Positions 35,573 through 45,178 are shown, numbered from the stretch's first letter. The stretch: DNA of 64,000 nucleotides from Halopseudomonas oceani (GCF_002903165.1 NZ_PPSK01000002.1:310001-374000), one strand, 5' to 3'. Made by a program: numbers and translations. Notes: generated by a model from the letters alone, not told the origin.

Positions 35573-37705
35573 TCAGCGCTGTGGCATCCAGTCACTGACG
35601 ATGATGTTGTCAGCACGCTTGGCGCGTTCGGCCTTTTTGCGTGCACTGATCTGCGCGACGCACTGGTCTTCGTTATTGAGGATCACGATGCACTCCAGGC
35701 ACTGAATGCACTCGTCGTAGTCGATGGTGCCGCTGCGTTTGATCGCCCCGATCTCGCACTTGTTGTGGCAGTGTTGGCAGGGTTTGCCGCAGGCGTCGAT
35801 GCGCGTCAGCCAGGAGAACAGGCGCAACCGGCCGAGGATCGCCAGGCCAGCGCCGAGGGGGCAGACATAGCGGCAGTAAAACTTGTGTACGAACAGGCCG
35901 ATACCCAGCAGCAGCACCGCGTACAGCACAAACGGCCAACTGCGCACGAACACCAGGGTGATTGAGGTCTTGAAGGGCTCCACTTCGGCCAGCCGCTCGG
36001 CCAGCGTCAGTGAGTAGAAAGCGGTTGGGACCAGGCCGATCAGAATCAGGTATTTCAGCCACTGCAGTCTGTGGTGCCAGCGCTCGCTGATCTTCCACTG
36101 GCGCAGGTGCAGCTTCTTCGCCAGCCAGCTGACCATCTCCTGCAGTGCACCAAAGGGGCAAAGCCAGCCGCAGAACAGGCCGCGCCCCCAAAGGAACAGG
36201 CTGATGAAGGTAAAGGTCCAGAGGATGAATATCACCGGGTCCATCAGAAAAACGGTGATGTCGAAGTCATGCCATATGGCGAGCAGCAGGGTGAAAATAT
36301 TGACCACCGAGAGCTGGCCCTGGGCGTAGAACCCGATGAACAGCAGGGTGAACAGCAGGAAGCCGGCGCGCAGCAGGTGAAAGCCGCGGGCGTGCCGGCT
36401 GACCCGCTGCTGATAGATGAATAGCGCGGTGACCAGCGCGAGCGACAGCAGCAGAGCGCCAATTTGCCAGGCACGTTGCTGCCACATCTGCAGCCAGATT
36501 GGCGTGGGGGCGGCAACGGCGCTGGCTTCTTGCAACTCGAACAGTTCCGGCTCCAGTGTCAACGCTTGCTCGAAGTGGCTTTGCTGCTCGCTCAGCGGGT
36601 TACGGCGCAGGGTGACGTTGAGCTGCAGCGCGGCAGGCTCCACCGGATTGAAGGCCGCGTGGGTCTTGATGCGGAAGATGTTGGCCCGCCAGTCGCCGGG
36701 CGGTGCTGCCAGCAGCGGCAGCAGGATGCCGTTATTGAAGTTCATGTCGTGCAGCTCGATCGCCTTGCCGTGTTGCAGCAGGTTGATGCGACTGGGTGCG
36801 GTGGCGGGAATGAAATCCTCCGGCACATGCGGGTACTGGCCGCGTGAGAGCACCAGCAACGCCTGCTCGCCTGGCAGCAGTTCGTCTTGCAGCTGACTGA
36901 AGGTGTCGTCGCCGAGCAGGTTACGGCCAGTGATCGGCGTGTTCAGGTACGCGAAGTACAGCTCACTGAAAGGCCGCTCGGTCGTGTCGGAAAAGTCCGG
37001 ATACAGGTTCAGGCTGCTACCCAGTGCTGCTTCCACTGTGGGCGTATCCAGTTGCCAGTGCTGCAACAACCCTCGAGTCAGCAACTGCTGCCAGTCCAGT
37101 GGCTCGAACAGCTCGGGACGGGCAACGGCCTGTGGTCCCTGGGCAAAATCCGGCAGCAGCGCGCGGGCAACGGTCATCGCCGATTGCAGTACTGTTTCGT
37201 TGAGGATGACGACCGACACGGTGGCCTTGCTGACCCCGTCGATGTAACCCACCGCATCGCCATCGACGCTGCCGCCGTGGGTGCTGCCGACGACGATGGG
37301 TGTGGCGATATTGCGCCCGGCGTACTGGTCGGCGAAGTCGAACAGCGCCTGTTCACCCAGGCCATGCAGGAACACCGGTTCATGGTGCTCGAGCACGGTC
37401 ACACCGGTTAACTTGCCTTCCGGGGTCATGCCGATCAGCAGCCGAATCGGCTTGCCGGAAAAGCCCTGCAGGCTGGAATAGTCGGTCGACTCGAAGGCAT
37501 AGCCGAGCAGTTGATCCAGCTGAAACGCCTGATAGACGGGAGGCGTGCCCTGTTTTTCGATCAGCCGGGTGGCACTGGGGAACAGTTGCTGCACCGCCGG
37601 CTGCCAGTCGCGCGCACTTTGGGGTTCGGCGCGCAGGGCGGAGCCAAGCAGGCACAGCAGGCAGACCAGCAGTAGCTGCCGGAGCATTGGGCGACGGGCA
37701 GACAT
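35573..37705 (-). CDS. NosR/NirI-like membrane iron-sulfur flavoprotein
   Basis: A 710-residue protein with full NosR architecture. It has a signal peptide (1-27), a periplasmic FMN-binding domain (about 80-185; GSVDGDAVGYIDGVSKATVS with the flavinylation-type SxAT motif), a further periplasmic part, and about six transmembrane helices (415-640). Polyferredoxin motifs CGWLCPFGALQE and CRYVCPLGAGLA follow, then C-terminal 4Fe-4S sites CGKPCQHCHNKC and CIQCLEC. NosR and NirI pass electrons or regulate N2O and nitrite respiration, but no nos or nir gene is here. The neighbours are PQQ-regulon genes, so an electron-transfer role in alcohol oxidation or another respiratory path is possible. Confidence 0.82.
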   Translation of the reverse strand: MSARRPMLRQLLLVCLLCLLGSALRAEPQSARDWQPAVQQLFPSATRLIEKQGTPPVYQAFQLDQLLGYAFESTDYSSLQGFSGKPIRLLIGMTPEGKLTGVTVLEHHEPVFLHGLGEQALFDFADQYAGRNIATPIVVGSTHGGSVDGDAVGYIDGVSKATVSVVILNETVLQSAMTVARALLPDFAQGPQAVARPELFEPLDWQQLLTRGLLQHWQLDTPTVEAALGSSLNLYPDFSDTTERPFSELYFAYLNTPITGRNLLGDDTFSQLQDELLPGEQALLVLSRGQYPHVPEDFIPATAPSRINLLQHGKAIELHDMNFNNGILLPLLAAPPGDWRANIFRIKTHAAFNPVEPAALQLNVTLRRNPLSEQQSHFEQALTLEPELFELQEASAVAAPTPIWLQMWQQRAWQIGALLLSLALVTALFIYQQRVSRHARGFHLLRAGFLLFTLLFIGFYAQGQLSVVNIFTLLLAIWHDFDITVFLMDPVIFILWTFTFISLFLWGRGLFCGWLCPFGALQEMVSWLAKKLHLRQWKISERWHHRLQWLKYLILIGLVPTAFYSLTLAERLAEVEPFKTSITLVFVRSWPFVLYAVLLLGIGLFVHKFYCRYVCPLGAGLAILGRLRLFSWLTRIDACGKPCQHCHNKCEIGAIKRSGTIDYDECIQCLECIVILNNEDQCVAQISARKKAERAKRADNIIVSDWMPQR

Positions 37706-37922
37706 GGCGACTCATCCTTGTTGTTGTGCTCCCATGCTGGCGAGCACAGGGGCAGGGGAGCCATCCAACTTAGGGGCCGAGCCGTTGCTACTTCAGTCTT
37801 AGTTCGCTGCCTGGCGGCTTATAAACGGGACCGCTTTGGGGTAGTCTGCCGGAACCGCCTGCGTCGCTCTGCAGCGCCTTCTGGAGCACGCAGCATTACA
37901 ACAACAACGCGGATGCCAGAGC

Positions 37923-39086
37923 ATGTCCTACGATGTCAGCCAGTTGCGCAAGTTCGTCACGCCCGAGATCATCTTCGGTGCAGGGTCGCGCAAAACCGTC
38001 GCCAATTACGCCTCTACCTTCGGTGCCCGCAAGGTGCTGCTGGTGTCGGACCCGGGAGTCCAGGCTGCCGGGTGGGTGGTCGATGTCGAGCAAAGTCTGA
38101 TGGAGCAGGGTATCGACTATGTGTTGTTTACCCAGGTCTCTGCCAATCCGCGCACCGAAGAGGTCATGCATGGCGCCGAGGTGTACCGCGCAGCCGGTTG
38201 CAATGTGATCGTTGCCATTGGTGGCGGCAGCCCGATTGACTGCGCCAAGGCCATTGGCATTGCCGTGGCGCATGACCGGCATATCCTGGAGTTTGAAGGG
38301 GTCGATACCATTCGGGCCCCGATTCCGCCGCTGATCTGCATCCCGACCACCGCCGGCACCTCGGCCGATGTGTCGCAATTCGTGATCATTTCCGATCAGC
38401 AGGAGAAGGTGAAATTCTCCATCATCAGCAAGGCGGTGGTGCCGGACGTGTCGCTGATCGATCCGGAAACCACGTCAACCATGGACACCTTCCTGTCTGC
38501 CTGTACCGGAATCGACGCCATGGTGCACGCCATCGAGGCCTTCGTATCGACCGGCAGCGGGCCGATGACCGACGCCCACGCCCTAGAGGCGATGCGCCTG
38601 CTTAACAGCAATCTGGTGCAGATGATTCAGAACCCGCAGGACATTGCCGTGCGCGAGCAGATCATGCTCGGCAGCCTGCAGGCGGGGCTGGCGTTTTCCA
38701 ACGCCATTCTCGGCGCAGTACACGCCATGTCACACAGCCTCGGCGGCTTTCTCGACCTGCCGCATGGGCTGTGCAACGCGATCCTGGTCGAACACGTGGT
38801 GGCGTTCAATTTCGACGCCGCACCCGAGCGCTTCAAGGTGATTGCCAATACCCTGGGTATCGACACCCGTGGCCTGACTACGCCGCAGGTTCGGCAGCGG
38901 CTGGTGCAGCATGTGATCGATCTCAAGCAGGCGATGGGCTTCCATCAGAGTCTTCGCATGCACGGGGTCAGTAACAGCGATCTGCGCACCCTGTCGCTGC
39001 ACGCGATGGACGATCCCTGCATTCTTACCAATCCGCGCGAGTCCAGCCTGAAGGATGTCGAGGTGGTCTATGCAGAAGCCCTCTGA
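37923..39086 (+). CDS. ercA: Iron-containing alcohol dehydrogenase ErcA
   Basis: A 387-residue group III alcohol dehydrogenase. NAD-binding GGGSPIDCAKA and iron-binding region TGIDAMVHAIEAF, AVHAMSHSLGGFLDLPHGLCNA (His ligands) are intact. In P. aeruginosa the equivalent, ErcA, has a regulatory role in PQQ-ethanol oxidation and lies beside the sensor kinase gene, exactly as here. Its stop overlaps the kinase gene by 17 bases. It is separated from pqqE by about 25 kb of unrelated genes. Confidence 0.88.
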   Translation: MSYDVSQLRKFVTPEIIFGAGSRKTVANYASTFGARKVLLVSDPGVQAAGWVVDVEQSLMEQGIDYVLFTQVSANPRTEEVMHGAEVYRAAGCNVIVAIGGGSPIDCAKAIGIAVAHDRHILEFEGVDTIRAPIPPLICIPTTAGTSADVSQFVIISDQQEKVKFSIISKAVVPDVSLIDPETTSTMDTFLSACTGIDAMVHAIEAFVSTGSGPMTDAHALEAMRLLNSNLVQMIQNPQDIAVREQIMLGSLQAGLAFSNAILGAVHAMSHSLGGFLDLPHGLCNAILVEHVVAFNFDAAPERFKVIANTLGIDTRGLTTPQVRQRLVQHVIDLKQAMGFHQSLRMHGVSNSDLRTLSLHAMDDPCILTNPRESSLKDVEVVYAEAL

Positions 39087-40815
39087 TCCGCGCCGTGAGG
39101 TGCTGACAGGGCTGCTGGGACTGGGGTCGCAGTCCTCGCGCAAGAGCTACTACCCGGAGCTGCTGGCGCGATTGGAAGAGCTGGAGGACGAACGCAATCG
39201 CTACAAATGGCTGTTCGAAAATGCAGTGCACGGGATTTTTCAGGCCAGCCTGGGTGATGGCTTGCGGGCGGCCAACCAGTCGCTGGCGCGGATGCTTGGC
39301 TATGACTCGGTTAGCGCGCTGGTGGACGCCCGGCGTTCGCTGGCAGAGCAATTTTTTATCGGAGGTTCCGAGGAGTTCCAGCGCATTCGTCATCACCTGC
39401 TACGCAAGGGCGAACTGAGCGGCTACGAAACCCGGCTACGCCGTGCCGATGGGAGCCTGATGGACGTACGCATGAATATTTTGCTGCGCCCTGACGCCTC
39501 CGACCATGTGATCGAAGCCTTTGTTGCTGATGTGACCGAGCGCAAGCAGGCGCAGCAGGCAATGCAGCAACTGAATGATGAGCTGGAGCAGCGGGTTCAG
39601 CAGCGTACCCGGGAGCTGGAAACACTGAACGAAAGCCTGCGTTTCGAGATCATTGAGCACGAGCGCACTCAGGGGGAGTTGCGCAAGGCGCGGGATGCTG
39701 CCGAGCAGGCCAATCGCAGCAAGGGCCGTTATCTGGCCGCAGCCAGTCACGACCTGCTGCAACCGCTTAATGCTGCGCGGCTGCTGATCTCCACGCTGCG
39801 CGAAACTCCCTTGGAGGAGGGCGCGGGTCTGCTGGTCGAGCGCTCGCACACGGCATTGGAAAGTGCCGAGGATATGCTCAGCGATTTGCTGGACATCTCG
39901 CGGCTGGACCAGCCGAATCTGCAGCCCGATTGTGGCGACTGCGCGGTGGCCGACATTCTGGAGCCCCTGCTCAGTGAGTTCGGCAGCGTGGCCGAAGCCG
40001 CCGGGGTTGGCCTGCGAGGCCGCTTTGGTGATCAGGTGGTGCGTACCGACTACCGTCTGCTCAGTCGCATCCTGCGCAATTTCATCAGCAACGCGATTCG
40101 CTACACGGACCGTGGCGGCGTGCTGGTTGGCTGCCGGGTTCGCGGCAGTGAGCTGTGTATCCAGGTCTGGGATACAGGCCGCGGTATCGCCCGCGGCGAC
40201 TTCAAGCGCATTTTCCAGGAGTTCAATCAGCTGGACGTGGATCGTGCCGACCAGCGCCGCGGCGTTGGGCTCGGGTTAGCGATTGTTGATCGCATCGCCC
40301 GGCTGCTGAATGCCCGCATCGAGGTGCAGTCGCGCCTGGGGCGGGGCTCGATGTTTGCGGTCAGTATTCCGCTGGCCGTCGCAGGCCCGCATCGCAGCGA
40401 TGCCCCAGCCAGCCAACTCCTTAGTTCTATTGAGGTGCCGCTGCAAGGACGGCGGATGCTGGTGCTGGATAATGAGCAGATCATTCTGCAGAGCATGCGC
40501 GGGCTGTTGGAGCAGTGGGGCGCCGAGGTGCTCACTGCGGTCGACCTGGAGCAGGCTCAGGCGGTGCTTGGTGAACAGCCGCCGGACGCGCTGCTGGTGG
40601 ATTTTCACCTTGATGGCGGGCGCACCGGTGGTGAGGCGGTGACGGCGCTGCGTGCCCGCTTCGCCAGCGAACTGCCGGCGATCATGATCACGGCCGATCG
40701 CGGTGGGGCCTGTCGTCAGGTGGCGCGTGAGCTGGATATCATGGTGCTCAACAAGCCGCTGAAGGCAGGCAAGTTGCGGGCTGCTCTCGGCACACTGCTC
40801 AGTAGTAACGACTAG
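39070..40815 (+). CDS. ercS: Hybrid PAS sensor kinase, ErcS/NahK type
   Basis: A 581-residue cytoplasmic hybrid kinase. PAS domain about 45-160 (YKWLFENAVHGIFQAS, FVADVTERKQAQ), coiled coil 160-220, HisKA with LAAASHDLLQPLNAARL (phospho-His), HATPase with NFISNAIRYTDRGGVL, DTGRGIARGDF and GVGLGLAIVDRIARL, and C-terminal receiver with ALLVDFHLDGG (Asp) and NKPLKAGKLRAAL. ATG 39070 has GAGG at seven bases; ATG 39055 is the alternative. Overlap with ercA matches the erc arrangement. Likely partner regulator: an ErbR/ExaE-type protein such as that at 3233 (inference). Confidence 0.87.
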   Translation: MQKPSDPRREVLTGLLGLGSQSSRKSYYPELLARLEELEDERNRYKWLFENAVHGIFQASLGDGLRAANQSLARMLGYDSVSALVDARRSLAEQFFIGGSEEFQRIRHHLLRKGELSGYETRLRRADGSLMDVRMNILLRPDASDHVIEAFVADVTERKQAQQAMQQLNDELEQRVQQRTRELETLNESLRFEIIEHERTQGELRKARDAAEQANRSKGRYLAAASHDLLQPLNAARLLISTLRETPLEEGAGLLVERSHTALESAEDMLSDLLDISRLDQPNLQPDCGDCAVADILEPLLSEFGSVAEAAGVGLRGRFGDQVVRTDYRLLSRILRNFISNAIRYTDRGGVLVGCRVRGSELCIQVWDTGRGIARGDFKRIFQEFNQLDVDRADQRRGVGLGLAIVDRIARLLNARIEVQSRLGRGSMFAVSIPLAVAGPHRSDAPASQLLSSIEVPLQGRRMLVLDNEQIILQSMRGLLEQWGAEVLTAVDLEQAQAVLGEQPPDALLVDFHLDGGRTGGEAVTALRARFASELPAIMITADRGGACRQVARELDIMVLNKPLKAGKLRAALGTLLSSND

Positions 40816-41012
40816 ACTGAGCGCGCAGTTGCAGAGAACGGCCAGTAACCATGCTGTAACAATTGTTTCGGCAGCGTTGCATTGTCATCAAAGGGACTCG
40901 GCTGTGTCGTCGGAACGCCGCTGAAAGTTCATCGTTCATTGCCTGATCTGTCACGTTCGGTCGCCATCCTGTTTGGGTTTTCAATCAAACCAAACCTGAG
41001 AGGAAGGAACCG

Positions 41013-43049
41013 ATGTCCATCGAACAACGCGACCAGCTGGTTTATATCGACCACGGTGAGGGTGATGAGCCGCTCAGCACCCGCAAGATGAACCCGCTGT
41101 TTTCCAGCATCCTGGAAGCCCGTCTTGCCCGTCGTCAGGTACTCAAGGGTAGTGCCGGCGCCGCTGCGCTGGGCTTCTTTGGCCTGGGTCTGGCTGGTTG
41201 CAAGAGCAGTTCCAGCAGCGATGATAACGGCAGCCCGGCACCGGCTGATCTGCTGGGTTTCAGTGCTGTTGGCGTCAGCAGCGCAGATCAGATTGTCGTT
41301 CCGGAAGGCTACAGTTATCAGGTCATCATTCCTTGGGGCACGCCGATTCTGGGTAGCTTCCCGTCGTTCTCGGTCAACAGCACCGGTGCGGATCAGGCCG
41401 AGCAGATCGGTTCGCACCACGATGGCATGCACTTCTACCCAATTAACGGCAGCTCGGAAGATGGTCTGCTGGTACTGAACCACGAGTATGTTGAACCGCG
41501 TCTGATGCACGCGTCTGCCCAAGGCGTGGCCCTGTCTAGCGGAGCGACCGCGCCGCTGGTTGGCGGTCAGCGCCCGGCCGATGAAGTGCTGAAGGAAATG
41601 AACGCTCACGGTGTTTCCGTCGTGCGCATCGTCAAGGGCGTGAACAACGAGTGGAGTGTCCAGCCGGACAGCATGAACCGCCGTATCACCGCTCTGACAC
41701 CAATGGAAATCCAGGGCCCGGTTCGCGGCAGCGATTTCGTCAAAACGCTCTATAGTCCCAACGGCACCATGACCCGCGGTACCCTGAACAATTGTGGTAA
41801 CGGCTACACGCCCTGGGGTACCTATATGGCGGCCGAGGAAAACTGGGCCGGTTACTTCACCAACAAGGGTGACAACCCGCGCGAGCATTCGCGTTACGGC
41901 GTGTCCTCCGGCAGTGGTCGTTGGGCCTGGGAACTGGCTGACAACGGTGCCGATGAGTTCATCCGTTTTGATGCCAGCATCAAGGGCGCCGACGCCACCC
42001 AGGACTACCGCAATGAGCCGGTGTGCTTCGGCTGGATGGTCGAAATCGATCCGTTCGATCCGACCAGCAACCCGAAGAAGCGCACTGCCATGGGCCGTTT
42101 TGGTCATGAAGGGGTGGTCTTTGCTCCGGCTGAAGAGGGCAAGCCGGTCGTGTGTTACTCGGGCGACGATTCCCGCTTCGAGTACATCTACAAGTTCGTC
42201 ACTGCGGCAAACTACAACGCGGCGACCGCCAATGGCAGCATGTTGGATGAAGGCACTCTGTATGTCGCCAAGTTCAACGATGACGGCACCGGTGAGTGGT
42301 TGCCGCTGGTCTACGGCCAGAACGGGCTGGACGAAACCAACGGCTTTACCAGTCAGGCCGACGTGCTGGTCAACACGCGCCTGGCTGCCGATTTCATGGG
42401 CGCTACCCCGATGGACCGCCCGGAATGGGGCTCAGTGGATCCGGCCAACGGCGATGTCTACTTCACCCTGACCAACAACACCAACCGCAACGCTGGCAAC
42501 GTCAACGAAGCCAACCCGCGGGTCGCCAACCGCCACGGCCATATCATTCGCTGGAAGGAAGACGGTGGTGAGCAGGCTGCAACCACCTTCAGCTGGGACA
42601 TCTTCCTGTTTGGCGGTGACAGCGGCGATAGCGGCGTTGACACCAATATCGGCTATGACCCGAACGGCGACATGCTGACCGCCGACAATATCCTCAGCTC
42701 GCCGGATGGTCTGTGGATTGACCCGGACAGCCGTGTCTGGATTCAGATGGATAGCGGCTATCGCGACCCCTTTGGCAACTGCGCCATGCTGGTTGCCGAT
42801 CCGACGACGGGTGATCTCAAACGCTTCCTGGTTGGCCCAATCGATCAGGAAATCACCGGCATCACCATGACCCCGGACCAGAAGACGTTGTTTATCAACG
42901 TTCAGCACCCGGGTGAAGGCACCAGCCCCGCCGACTTTGCTACCAGAGACTACACCAGCAACTGGCCGGACTTCACGCCGACAACCCGTCCGCCGCGCTC
43001 GGCCACGGTCGTGGTGTGGAAAAACGATGGCGGCGTGGTTGGTAGCTAA
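41013..43049 (+). CDS. PhoX-family (DUF839) Tat-exported protein
   Basis: A 678-residue protein with a twin-arginine signal: ARRQVLKG around residue 40, a hydrophobic stretch, then GLGLAGCKSS, which could also be a lipobox. The mature part is the PhoX/DUF839 beta-propeller: HHDGMHFYPI, LVLNHEYVEP, NNCGNGYTPWGTYMAAEENW, GWMVEIDPFD, MGRFGHEGVVFAP and SPDGLWIDPDSRVWIQMD. PhoX proteins are calcium-dependent phosphatases with iron, but many DUF839 members are uncharacterised. It is followed by tatA and tatB, suggesting a dedicated export route. Confidence 0.87.
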   Translation: MSIEQRDQLVYIDHGEGDEPLSTRKMNPLFSSILEARLARRQVLKGSAGAAALGFFGLGLAGCKSSSSSDDNGSPAPADLLGFSAVGVSSADQIVVPEGYSYQVIIPWGTPILGSFPSFSVNSTGADQAEQIGSHHDGMHFYPINGSSEDGLLVLNHEYVEPRLMHASAQGVALSSGATAPLVGGQRPADEVLKEMNAHGVSVVRIVKGVNNEWSVQPDSMNRRITALTPMEIQGPVRGSDFVKTLYSPNGTMTRGTLNNCGNGYTPWGTYMAAEENWAGYFTNKGDNPREHSRYGVSSGSGRWAWELADNGADEFIRFDASIKGADATQDYRNEPVCFGWMVEIDPFDPTSNPKKRTAMGRFGHEGVVFAPAEEGKPVVCYSGDDSRFEYIYKFVTAANYNAATANGSMLDEGTLYVAKFNDDGTGEWLPLVYGQNGLDETNGFTSQADVLVNTRLAADFMGATPMDRPEWGSVDPANGDVYFTLTNNTNRNAGNVNEANPRVANRHGHIIRWKEDGGEQAATTFSWDIFLFGGDSGDSGVDTNIGYDPNGDMLTADNILSSPDGLWIDPDSRVWIQMDSGYRDPFGNCAMLVADPTTGDLKRFLVGPIDQEITGITMTPDQKTLFINVQHPGEGTSPADFATRDYTSNWPDFTPTTRPPRSATVVVWKNDGGVVGS

Positions 43050-43167
43050 ACGCTGTTGGTAGCCAAGAGGCTATCCAGGCGGGGCCGCTGGCGCTGCCTG
43101 GACAGAAAAACGGTACGTCATTTCGGGGTTGGCAGCAGCTGACCCCTGCTTTTACGGAGAAATCATC

Positions 43168-43389
43168 ATGGGTGTAGGTGGAATCAGTATCGGCTCACTG
43201 CTGATCGTGCTGGTTATTGTCATGCTGCTGTTCGGCACCAAACGTCTGCGCAACATTGGCAGCGATCTGGGTGGCGCGTTGAGCGGCTTTCGCAAGGCTG
43301 TGCGGGACACGGACGAGGCCCGTGATGCACTGACCATGGATTCCCAGGAGCAGGTTGCCGGGCGCAGCGAAACGCGCTCGCGCGCTTGA
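43168..43389 (+). CDS. tatA: Sec-independent translocase subunit TatA
   Basis: A 73-residue TatA: short N-terminal membrane helix ([17 protein letters not shown]), [23 protein letters not shown] hinge and amphipathic helix, charged tail. ATG 43168 follows ACGGAGAAATC. It forms the oligomeric pore-like component of the Tat pathway. Lies 118 bases after the PhoX-like gene and 13 bases before tatB. Confidence 0.92.
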   Translation: MGVGGISIGSLLIVLVIVMLLFGTKRLRNIGSDLGGALSGFRKAVRDTDEARDALTMDSQEQVAGRSETRSRA

Positions 43390-43402
43390 GGGCGGGTGCC
43401 GC

Positions 43403-43678
43403 ATGTTCGGTAACGGCATGACGGAATGGCTGGTGGTCGGGGTGGTGGCGCTGATCGTGCTCGGCCCCGAACGCCTGCCTTCGCTGGTGCGCATGGCGGG
43501 TCGCGCAACCGGTAAGGTGCGTGGCCTTTGGAGTGATGTGCAGCGCGAGCTGGACGGCAGTCTGCCAGCCGATGAGGTCAAGGAGTTGGCTGAAAACGTA
43601 CGCGAACTGCGGGCTCAAACCAACGTCAAACAGTTTGTCCGGCGATTGGCGGTAGATGAAGAGCGCCGCCAGGGCTGA
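43403..43678 (+). CDS. tatB: Sec-independent translocase subunit TatB
   Basis: A 91-residue TatB with the family features: Glu8 in the membrane helix (MTEWLVVGVVALIVLGPERLP), GPERLP hinge and an amphipathic helix (LVRMAGRATGKVRGLW). It is shorter than housekeeping TatB (about 140-170). No tatC follows: the next gene is convergent and unrelated, so this pair would need TatC from elsewhere. Confidence 0.9.
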   Translation: MFGNGMTEWLVVGVVALIVLGPERLPSLVRMAGRATGKVRGLWSDVQRELDGSLPADEVKELAENVRELRAQTNVKQFVRRLAVDEERRQG

Positions 43679-43705
43679 GCCCCGGCGGCGGGTTGGTATC
43701 GTTGT

Positions 43706-45178
43706 TTAGGTTGGGTTGCAAGGCGGCAGATCGAAACGAATAAAGGGATCTGATCCGGACACTGGGCCGTCAATCGTATAGGTGCAGCCGAAAGCTGGAT
43801 CGGCGACTTTTTCTGGATCCAGAATGTCGTCGTTTTCCCCGGTGGGCACAATGTTTTGTTGTTCCCATTGGATCATGGCGTCGAAGGTGGCATCGATTTC
43901 GTCCAGCGTGAACTGGCAATGGCCGGGCGAGCGGATAGCCCTTTGCACGAGCCATTCGTCGTTACCGCTCGCGATTGTTCGTTCGCGGTAAACCTGCTCC
44001 ATCAAGAACGGCACAAACAGATCGCCGGTTGTGTGAGCACTGACGACCGGTATATCGAATTCTCCATTGATTCTGGGAACCCAGCGCAAACCGTCGTCTC
44101 TAGGACCGTTGGCCTCAGGGTCTGCTTCCGCTTGGGCAATTGCGCTGTTGAAGTTGATTTCGTCGTTGCTTAGCGGTTCGCCAAGCTCGGTCTCAAAACG
44201 ATAGGTTAGCCCTGTCGTATCGACGATATTGTCCAGCAGAATGCCATCTACCGTGCCGTCTGACCCGGCAAAGCTTTGCAGTAGCAGCTGGAATTCTTCA
44301 AACGCTTCGCGGTATATGGGACGTTCTCCACCGCTAAGGTTCTTCAGTGTCTGGAATAGCAACTGCCCCTGCGCAGTCAGCCCATCGGCGCTTTGATCGT
44401 TGGCGAAGTCCGTCCATAGGGTGCTGCGTGCTGCTGCAAGTCGCTCAGCCGCTTCAGTCTCTGACAGAGGGAACGTCTCTACCGGGATGCCTGCAAAGGC
44501 TGATAAAGCGATGGTATAGCCGGCGAAGTAGTTGAACAGCTCGGCATCTCCAACCACGCCGCAAAACGGAGCTGCGCCAACATAGTCGACCACGTTGTTG
44601 GCGGTGTCCTTGGTTTCCTGCTCAATGGCGGCGGCGGTTACGTGGCCGCCAAGGGAAAAGCCGGTGATGTAGTACTTGCTTGGCGCAGGCAATGTGCGGC
44701 CGTTCTCTTCGGCAATGGCGTTGAAGGCGAGTGCCAACGCGTTGGTATCTTCGACGCCGGCGCGTACATCGTAATAGTTGGTGCTGTAGCTGGAAGCCGC
44801 CCAGGCAAAACCATTGTCGAGCAGGTATTTGCGCATTGGTGGGTTATCTACAGTCAGTGTGCTTCCTGTGCCTCTGTAACCATGCGCATACATCACCAGA
44901 TGGCCGTTCCAGTTCTCTGGTACCTCAATACGATAGCCTGCTCCGTCTAGAACGCCGCTCCAGCGACTGGTGTTGTTGTAGAGGGGCACATCAGCCAAGG
45001 CACCGAATGGAAGTTGGCCCTCGTCTACAACGAAGAAATTGTTGTTGATCCGCACTTGCTGTTGGCGCAGCACTTCTTCTTTTTCATCGTTGCCCCCACC
45101 GCCGCCGCTCAGACAGCCGGTCAGGGCAAGGGTACCGACCACCGTTGCCGTTAGCGCCGATTTTCTAAACGCGTTCAT
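43706..45178 (-). CDS. Lipoprotein alpha/beta hydrolase
   Basis: A 490-residue exported lipoprotein: lipobox LALTGC at residue 22 and a GCLSGGGGGNDEKEE tether. The hydrolase core has MYAHGYRGTGS (oxyanion region), nucleophile Ser in YITGFSLGGHVTAA, and a probable catalytic His in SPGHCQFTLDEID. It resembles secreted esterases or peptidase-type hydrolases without a precise match. It is divergent from the gsp operon with 445 bases between, and its Gly-rich tether is like that of the two carboxylesterases at 29451 and 31546. It may be a type II secretion substrate (inference). Confidence 0.75.
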   Translation of the reverse strand: MNAFRKSALTATVVGTLALTGCLSGGGGGNDEKEEVLRQQQVRINNNFFVVDEGQLPFGALADVPLYNNTSRWSGVLDGAGYRIEVPENWNGHLVMYAHGYRGTGSTLTVDNPPMRKYLLDNGFAWAASSYSTNYYDVRAGVEDTNALALAFNAIAEENGRTLPAPSKYYITGFSLGGHVTAAAIEQETKDTANNVVDYVGAAPFCGVVGDAELFNYFAGYTIALSAFAGIPVETFPLSETEAAERLAAARSTLWTDFANDQSADGLTAQGQLLFQTLKNLSGGERPIYREAFEEFQLLLQSFAGSDGTVDGILLDNIVDTTGLTYRFETELGEPLSNDEINFNSAIAQAEADPEANGPRDDGLRWVPRINGEFDIPVVSAHTTGDLFVPFLMEQVYRERTIASGNDEWLVQRAIRSPGHCQFTLDEIDATFDAMIQWEQQNIVPTGENDDILDPEKVADPAFGCTYTIDGPVSGSDPFIRFDLPPCNPT

